Assembly (NCBI GenBank): GCA_025617745.1
Contig: CM046870.1
Span: 8,372,303-8,436,302, forward strand
Direction: 5' to 3'
DNA from: Heliocidaris erythrogramma
Lineage: Eukaryota > Echinodermata > Echinoidea > Camarodonta > Echinometridae
DNA length: 64,000 bases
The position numbers and the translations under genes were made by a program. Below the pieces are notes generated by a model. It was given only the letters and a program-made list of their open reading frames with translations. It did no database searches and was not told where the DNA came from. This document shows, in pieces, positions 57,900-64,000 of this stretch; positions within the stretch are counted from its first letter, which is position 1, and each line of letters begins with the position of its first letter.

Positions 57900-59535
57900 C
57901 CATCCCAGTACGTTGGGGTCAAGACTTTGGATTTTATAAAAGAAATCACCCTTTTTCAGAGTTTTAGCCTGTATTATTCATAACTCTGTTAAATACATGT
58001 CAAGTTATTCATTATATTGATAGAAATACCTCATCTCATCATATTTCATTCAACATGTTCAACATAATATGATGTTAGACAGATAATATTAGTTAGAAAG
58101 AATTGGAACGTCGCTCGGCCCAAAACCTAGTGACATATTCGGATACACACATAAAGGTACAAAAAGGGTAATAAAGAATAATGGTTACACCTGATCTCTG
58201 TTTATTTTGGTGAATTACATTTGCCACCGATACCATAACTCATTATGTATGTATTATATCTCACTCATATTTACCCTGAATTCTTCACGTTCAGAGCAAT
58301 CTCTGTATAAAAATAAGTACATTTGAATTGATTTGATTTGATGTTCATTTCTATTTCCATGTACATCATCATAGATTTGCAATCTTCATGTATGGTCACA
58401 TAAAATCATAATTATATAGAAAAAGGGGTCGTCATAAGCACAGTTCAGGTGGAACATAAGGTCTGTAAATACCAATAACCTTCATAAAACTCCTGACTAC
58501 TGATTCTTATATTGCAAGGTACAAGGATACGTGCTGAAAAAACACCTGTAGGTATATTTCTATGCATAATTACGAATGTTGCAGATACAGGCTTTAATAA
58601 TATGTAGACTGTCTTGTAATAAGTAGGAAACAATTAAGGTTATTTTGTAAATATTTTATGTCATTTTGAAGTAAATATACAACATTTGCCTATTTACAAA
58701 CAATTGATTAGTTATATTGTATATCGCTAGCAATACATGAAAGAAGATAATGTTTTAAGCGTTCTTTTTTGAAATACACTTTGTTGGGCTTGAATATAAA
58801 CTATATAGGTAGTGAATTCCAAATATCGGGTCCAGTGTGTCTTATAGATCTATGAGCCTGCCTGACGGCTGTTTTGGGATAATTGTTCAAATGCATATTA
58901 GTAGAAATTCAGGTAGGGTATTTATGTAGGACGAGTAATTGCATAAAGGCTGCCACGGTAACTGGAGTTTATGTAAACATATATCCACTGTTTCAAACAA
59001 TGCGGAATATCATTCTGGGCAATTCCATGATTAAGTGGACATCAAGCCAAACTTTATTTTTGCTCTTTCTGAAATTCAGGTCGATTTTGGGGGTTTAAAT
59101 AAATACAGGAATTGTTTTTACAAAGGGGTTTCATACTCACCCAAAACAATTTTTTTAATATGGCCCCTTATAGAAGAATCCGAACCATACACAAATTTAG
59201 ATAGATGGGACTTCACACAGTTTTTTAGTCATGGACAGAAATATACTGCATATTTTGTAAATTTTTCGATTAGATAATTTGTAGGGCATTTAGTCACACC
59301 AATTTAAAAGAAAGTAGGCAATAATACGTTGTTGAAAAGGTATAAAAATCTCAAATATGTAGTACTGGACAAACTGTAACGTGACTAACCGTAACGTTAC
59401 TAACCAAGGTTTTGAGCTCTACTTAAACAAATGGAGAGATGCAATCTGTAAGCAATTTGGGGCAACATTTGTCATCATTTAAGAAGTACAAACAGACGAT
59501 TGGTACTACAAAACTTAAAGATAACATTTAACAAA
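57900..59535. other. Interval with no recognised gene
   Basis: ORFs of 60-80 codons here (for example 58883-59277) carry no motif I know. The region immediately left of 59540 would be where Penelope reverse transcriptase should sit, and I find no RT motifs, so that part of the element is missing. Confidence 0.5.
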
Positions 59536-59540
59536 TTCAT

Positions 59541-59590
59541 AGTGACGAAGCTTTTCGACCTGCACTCATCGGGTCACAACGCAGGAATGA
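59541..59590 (-). other. Penelope-associated motif, hammerhead-like core, copy 2
   Basis: This is the inverse of 31961-32006. On the minus strand it reads CCGATGAGTGCAGGTCGAAA and AGCTTC, with GTGAC before and GTCAC after able to form five base pairs. It lies about 45 bp upstream of the Penelope-like reading frame, in the place expected for the element's terminal repeat. Confidence 0.45.
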
Positions 59591-59632
59591 GAGAATACAA
59601 GAAAATACAAAAGTCAAGATTAATGTAACTTA

Positions 59633-60146
59633 GTGTGTCGCGCCTTGCAAATTTGTTCTCCGTGTAAGCTCAACCCCGAGCTTCTTCGCATCAAGCAAAT
59701 CCTGCGAGACAATGGCTATCCGGAGCTTGTCATTGATCGCGTTGTGCAGCGTACCATTCGCGGACTCGCCCTGTGTATGGGCCTAATAAATCCCCGGTCT
59801 ACCTCAAATTACCTTGGCGAGGTAAAGTATCCGCCCGATATTAAGCGTACAGTGTCGCGCTGTTACTTTGCCGTGGCTACGCGTGTCGTGTTCTCTACTA
59901 ATAATAGAATGCTACCCGCAGTTCGCAAAGATGTACTGCATTCCCCCAAATGAGCAATGTCGTTTATCAGTATCATTGTCGGTGTGAAGCCGTCTACGTT
60001 GGCCGTACATCTCAGCGTCTAGTGGACCGCATTAAACAGCACGTACCCTCCGTGGTACGACAGACATCAGCTGGTAGCCGAGCACAGCCGAAGCGTAATT
60101 GCAAAACCGCTGCTAGCGTCGCTAATGTTCAATGCCGCAGTCACAG
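59633..60146 (+). pseudogene. Penelope-like element: linker and GIY-YIG endonuclease, 5' part
   Basis: Two frames overlap at ATGA (59950-59953). The first, 59633-59953, holds the linker (residues with ICSPCKLNPELLRIKQIL and DNGYPELVIDRVV). The second holds VVYQYHCRCEAVYVGRT and SQRLVDRIKQHVP, the VY-x-x-xC-x-C...YVGRT-x-x-L-x-R-x-x-xH pattern of the Penelope GIY-YIG domain. That nuclease nicks the target to prime reverse transcription. A one-base shift separates the halves, and the reverse transcriptase is missing. The ORF is then cut at 60146 by the insertion of the RecQ-carrying transposon. Confidence 0.85.
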
Positions 60147-60425
60147 TAGCCTCTTGTCGAGGCCCTGGCGCTGTTGAAATCCTTGGCGATATGGAGGCAA
60201 AATTTCTGGAGAGCGAAGCGAGCCAGAAAGACCGAGGCGCTTGCGCCGAGGGCCTCTTGACACCCGATCTGAATTTCTTTTGTATTTCATTGTTTTGACG
60301 AATATTCCGACCAAATTTTGGTCGGTGAAAATCATCCAATAAGGGCGAGCTACCATGACGTAATGTTAAATATTCATGACTCGACTGCACGCTATTTCTT
60401 ACATATTAATTAATCGCAACCCAAA

Positions 60426-61975
60426 ATGGCGTTCAACGTTTCTTCCACGACGAGTGATGACGATATTTGCAAGAGCTTAGAATATGCCGCTAGAATATTG
60501 AAGATTGACAGATTCAAAGATTTGCAAGTTGATGCAATCAAATCTGCACAAAAGATGTTTTTGTCAATCTGCCTACTGGCTATGGAAAAAGTGTTATTTT
60601 TCACGCGCTACCGCTCTGTGCTGATTACCTCCGTGGGCCAGGGATGGAGAGTGAGACTGCTGCTTAATTCGCGAGGGCCTACACTCTTAAAAATTCGTGG
60701 TCAAAAATAACCCCAAACGGGGTTACAAATGACCCCGCATGCGGGATCAACTATGCACAAACCCCGTGCGGGGTCACATTGACCCCGCCATGCGGGGTCA
60801 CCCAAAGTAACCACATAGCGTGGTTACATTTCGACCCTGAATGTGGTCAAAATTTAACCACGATTGCGTGGTCATTTCTGCATAACTTGACCCCGCATAA
60901 TTTGACCCCGCATACTAATGATCATTACCTTATAACCCCGTCAAAACGTACGGGGTCATTTCTTCCGACCACGCAACGTGGTCATTTCCCGTCGGACGGG
61001 GTTGATACTTCTGCCGGATGCGCGTGTACCATCCACGTTTCAAAGATTAAAAAAAAGAAGCTAATGTCAAGTAATATCATAACATATTTTGTATATTTTG
61101 CTCACTATGACCTATAACCTATCCTCTCCTATCGTATAGCATATCATACCCCTATCGTCCTACTTTAACCCTACTCCTGTTATAGTCCTACATCCTATAC
61201 CTATATATCCTAAAAACCTTTATTTTATTATATATAGGGACTGTATTGCAGTGCTTGCTAAAAGTGGTTAACGATTTTAATTTAATTTTCTAATGTATAA
61301 TTTTGGATCTTAAACCTAATTACATGTTTGAATATGTACAACATAATAATTAGTATACATACATTTTTCATCACATTTCAAAGTGCAATCATTGCATAAA
61401 AACTTAAAAATCAAGTGTCATTTATATATATAAATTCTGGTTGTTTACGGTTGCTCATGGGTATTCAGGATACATCATGAATATTCATGACAATGGCTCA
61501 ACGTTTAACCAAGTAGAAGTCAGACCAATACTTTGCTGATGAATAAGCAATATTTCAAATGGTTAGTGATTAACCAGTGAAATTGGAACATTGTGACCAA
61601 CATATTTTTGGAAATAACCCATATGGTGTTGACCAATCGCATTGGTACATTTTTTGACCAGTCCTTTTTTAGAGTGCATTAAAATGACCAGTTTTTGCGT
61701 GGTCATTTTGACCACGCAAAAACTGGTCATTTTAATGCAGCGGGAGCATTATTGATCGAAAACAACCCCGAAACGTGGTCGAATAAATTCGACCACGCAA
61801 TATGCGACCCCGCATTTTTAAGAGTGTAGGCCAGGCGGATCCCCCGGGGCCTTGCCGGGCAGTGAAGTTGCTGGTAACTCATTGGTTACATCAGAATTGA
61901 TGGAGATGCATCTATTGTTGAACGGTGAATTTTATTGCCCATTCTTCATTATTTGTAAATATATGATGATCTCTT
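60426..61975 (+). pseudogene. RecQ-like helicase fragment in copy B (frameshifted and interrupted)
   Basis: It starts at the same ATG in AAAATGGCG as copy A and reads MAFNVSSTTSDDDICKSLEY. A 7-bp deletion after the codons for IKSA shifts the frame before the Walker A. The DNA there would encode LPTGYGKS, closer to the RecQ consensus than the PTGDGKS in copy A. The frame is then cut by the CACT element at 60682-61826, and the homologous 3' part resumes at 61827 and runs to about 61975. Confidence 0.8.
60682..61826. mobile_element. CACT-ended element with iterated gaccccgcatgcggggtc motifs, nested
   Basis: It begins CACTCTTAAAAAT and ends ATTTTTAAGAGTG, flanked by TA (and more widely by ggccta / taggcc). 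Within ~300 bp of the left end, gaccccgcatgcggg, ggggtcacat and gtggtcatttc recur. Within ~150 bp of the right end, accacgcaaaaactggtca and tttgaccac recur. The AT-rich middle is non-coding. Copy A of the RecQ element shows the corresponding site without this insert. Confidence 0.85.
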
Positions 61976-62350
61976 GAGAAATATGTACATTTGTCTTATT
62001 TCAAATTACCATGGTTTGTAAGCTAGAGAGCGAATTCTTCATAATGTGCTTGTCTGTGAATGTATTTTGAGCAAGAGATTTACGTAATCCCCCCCCCAAA
62101 TAATAGACTAGTCCAGAACTGAAGTAAGAAATCCTTGAGATTTCATTGGCCAATTTGCTGGGCGATCGCCGCGGTTATCTAACTATTCACGTTTCATGCA
62201 TAATTCAGTAGGAAATCGTGCCTCATGAATATATAATTCAGGTCGGGTGTCAAGAGGCCCTCGGCGCAAGCGCCTCGGTTTTTCTGGCTCGCAATTTTGC
62301 CTCCATATCGTCAAGGATTTCAACAGCGCCAGGGCCTCGACAAGAGGCTA

Positions 62351-62440
62351 CAGTCACAGCGACTCTGCTATTGGTCAGCACTTGCTAAATAGTCCGGCCA
62401 AAGAGTTTAAATACGAAGAGTGCTCAGTGCCGAAATAAAG
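62351..62440 (+). pseudogene. Penelope-like GIY-YIG endonuclease, continuation after the insertion
   Basis: After the second copy of the 9-bp duplication the frame reads SHSDSAIGQHLLNSPAKEF and ends with a stop at KYEECSVPK. SAIGQHLL-N is the conserved helix region that follows YVGRT...RIKQH in Penelope endonucleases. The rest of the domain (with the LEA-x-x-I-K-x...P-LC-Q-K end) is not seen, so the element is 3'-truncated or diverged. Confidence 0.75.
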
Positions 62441-62459
62441 CACGCGTATATATTGTGGT

Positions 62460-64000
62460 ACATGTCTATCGGCCCAGAGGGAAAGGTTATAGTCTTAATC
62501 AAGATGTTTGTATTTTTTTTACTAAAGGGCATAATCTTGATATTGTCCCTTCAAATACAAACTTATGTCCCAAAACAGATAGGAATCAACTCTAACTGCA
62601 CCAGGGAGGAGAGGGAGAGAGTTGGGAGGGGGGCCTCGGACTAGATGTTTGTATTTTTGTTAAAGTTATTTGCTATGAAATTTCTATTGATATTTATGTG
62701 ATGATGGGGGGGGGGGGGGGGGGGGGGGGTCCAAACATGTTCCCTGATATTAAGCTCTATATGAGCAAACACTGCGATATCTGACGGGAATGTCGAGAAA
62801 AGTTATTTAAAAATAATAATGTGCTATCTTTATTTTTCTATTAAATCAGAATATTTCATTTGATATGATTTATGGAAGTTATAGGGATTATAGATCTGCA
62901 ATGTAATTTTATTAGCCTTATTCTTTTTAAATTCAAGACAGAAAAGGCTTTAATAAAATGAGATTGCGTGCGAGCAATTCCTTATATAAATATAAAGATG
63001 GCGTATCCAAGATTATCCAGGAATGTACATACCCCTATGTGCCAGCCCAAACAAAATCTGACATAATATGAAAGGAAATGCGTACCCCCCCCCCCCCGCA
63101 CAGAAAGAATCTGAAAACTGTGATATTTTTTTTCCTTGCTTGTCCTAAAAAATCAAAATAGAATGCATCTGATGATCGTCAGGCGTGAGCCTCCCCCCTC
63201 TCCCTGCATTCCTGGATACGCCACCAGTATAACCAACTTACGGTAAGTTATTTGTAATATTCCGCTGTAGAAATGTGAGACGACAGGGACAGGCGAAGAA
63301 AACAGTATAGGGGCTTGCTCCGAAGCCACCACCAACGCAATAGGGCCTTTACCGATTGTACGAAAAAGGGGATGGCATCCGTGTTTTGAATTGAATTAAC
63401 TACTAACCAACAATATAGCAGCTGATGATATAATTTATTTATTACCAGTCCTATTCTGTCTTTGTAGGAATATCCCATTACTTTTGCCCCCATCTCACTT
63501 TGTCCCCCCCCCTCATTTTTCTCATACTCTCTTTTCTCTCTTACAACAGATCTGTAAAAAAATGACTCCAATAGAATTGAGGAAAAAATAATGATCTCTT
63601 ATTTTTTTAATTTGTGTTTTTATTAGGAAATCAACAAAAATGATAACAATTAGAAGTGATTTACATGATTAAAAACAAAATCACTGAGCAAAAAAAAAAC
63701 AAAAAAAAAAAAACCAACAAAAACAAACAGTAAAAATAAAGCAATGGGAACAAAATTTAAAACAAAATAAATAATAAAAATGATCTCTTATTGCTTCCCC
63801 TCAATCTTTCAATTTAATGAGATCGACCACCAACACTATGCAATTATATTCTTCACATCCATGACAGAATAGCAGGGGCGGATCAAGAGGGGGCGAATCG
63901 GCCGCGGCCACCTTCTTGAAACCCAAGTTGGCATATACGGGATCTTGCCTAAATTGTGAAAAACCCGGATCGAGCACCAAATTTCGTTTGGAAGCCCAAG
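62460..64000. other. Right edge: homopolymers and hAT-like ends, no gene
   Basis: A 24-G run lies at 62706-62729. Phrases cctggatacgccacc (63211) and caggggcggatcaagagg (63871) are hAT-like element ends of the CAGnGGCG type, and an AT-rich A-run region lies at 63660-63780. The 107-codon ORF at 63248-63571 (minus) has no domain I recognise. Confidence 0.45.

Larger units (their letters stand above)
60147..62350 (+). mobile_element. TAGCCT-ended transposon carrying a RecQ-like fragment, copy B
   Basis: It begins TAGCCTCTTGTCGAGGCC and ends with the inverse, flanked by a perfect 9-bp duplication CAGTCACAG (60138-60146 and 62351-62359). Subtracting the nested insert at 60682-61826 leaves about 1,059 bp, almost the size of copy A, and the two are colinear end to end. 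Its left repeat keeps the stem-loop (gcgagcgaagcgagc-like, with small changes) that copy A's left repeat lacks. Its right repeat has lost part of it. Confidence 0.9.

Noticed and set aside
1..64000. CRISPR array, operon or prokaryotic mobile element
   Set aside because: No regularly spaced identical repeats with unique spacers, no operon-like coding density, and clear spliceosomal exons. The window is eukaryotic.

Overview
The window looks like animal nuclear DNA. It is AT-rich and intron-dominated, with GT-AG exons, abundant microsatellites, tRNA-derived SINE pieces, LINE, Penelope-like and DNA-transposon remains, and many short inverted-repeat elements. The repeat style (elements ending in gtttcataaa, TACAGTnAAACCTG elements, long foldbacks) and the gene content suggest a marine invertebrate deuterostome, most likely an echinoderm such as a sea urchin. 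That placement is inference from repeat character and is not proven here.

Region 1-27000 is the 5' part of one host gene on the minus strand. Five coding exons (26973-26917, 11327-11150, 4576-4502, 3606-3472, 2184-2119) join in frame into about 170 residues of an SLC38-type amino-acid transporter, closest in my judgement to SLC38A11. The remaining exons lie beyond the left edge. The introns carry many small inverted-repeat elements. Next to exon 2 lie two decayed tandem copies of the exon's 3' half.

Region 27000-40000 is a mosaic of DNA transposons. It includes a CAGTGGCG-ended element with another TIR element inside it, a 1,039-bp element carrying a RecQ-like helicase fragment between perfect 9-bp target duplications, a 385-bp relative with its own 9-bp duplication, several CACT-ended elements filled with iterated palindromes, and one isolated exon of a GM3-synthase-like sialyltransferase (36774-36554, minus).

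Region 40500-52000 holds two large foldback elements (3.8 and 5.8 kb) whose arms are tandem units in opposite orientation. One has a CR1-like LINE fragment inside it. The other has a complete but frameshifted Tc1/mariner-like element with a DD36E catalytic spacing.

Region 52000-64000 holds microsatellites, a ~145-bp tandem array, a 1.3-kb TIR element, and a three-level nest. There, a Penelope-like GIY-YIG endonuclease is split by a second RecQ-carrying TIR element, which is itself split by a CACT-ended element. Apart from the transporter and the sialyltransferase exon I recognise no host gene. The most notable system is the TAGCCT-ended, 9-bp-duplicating transposon group that carries a RecQ-like helicase start.
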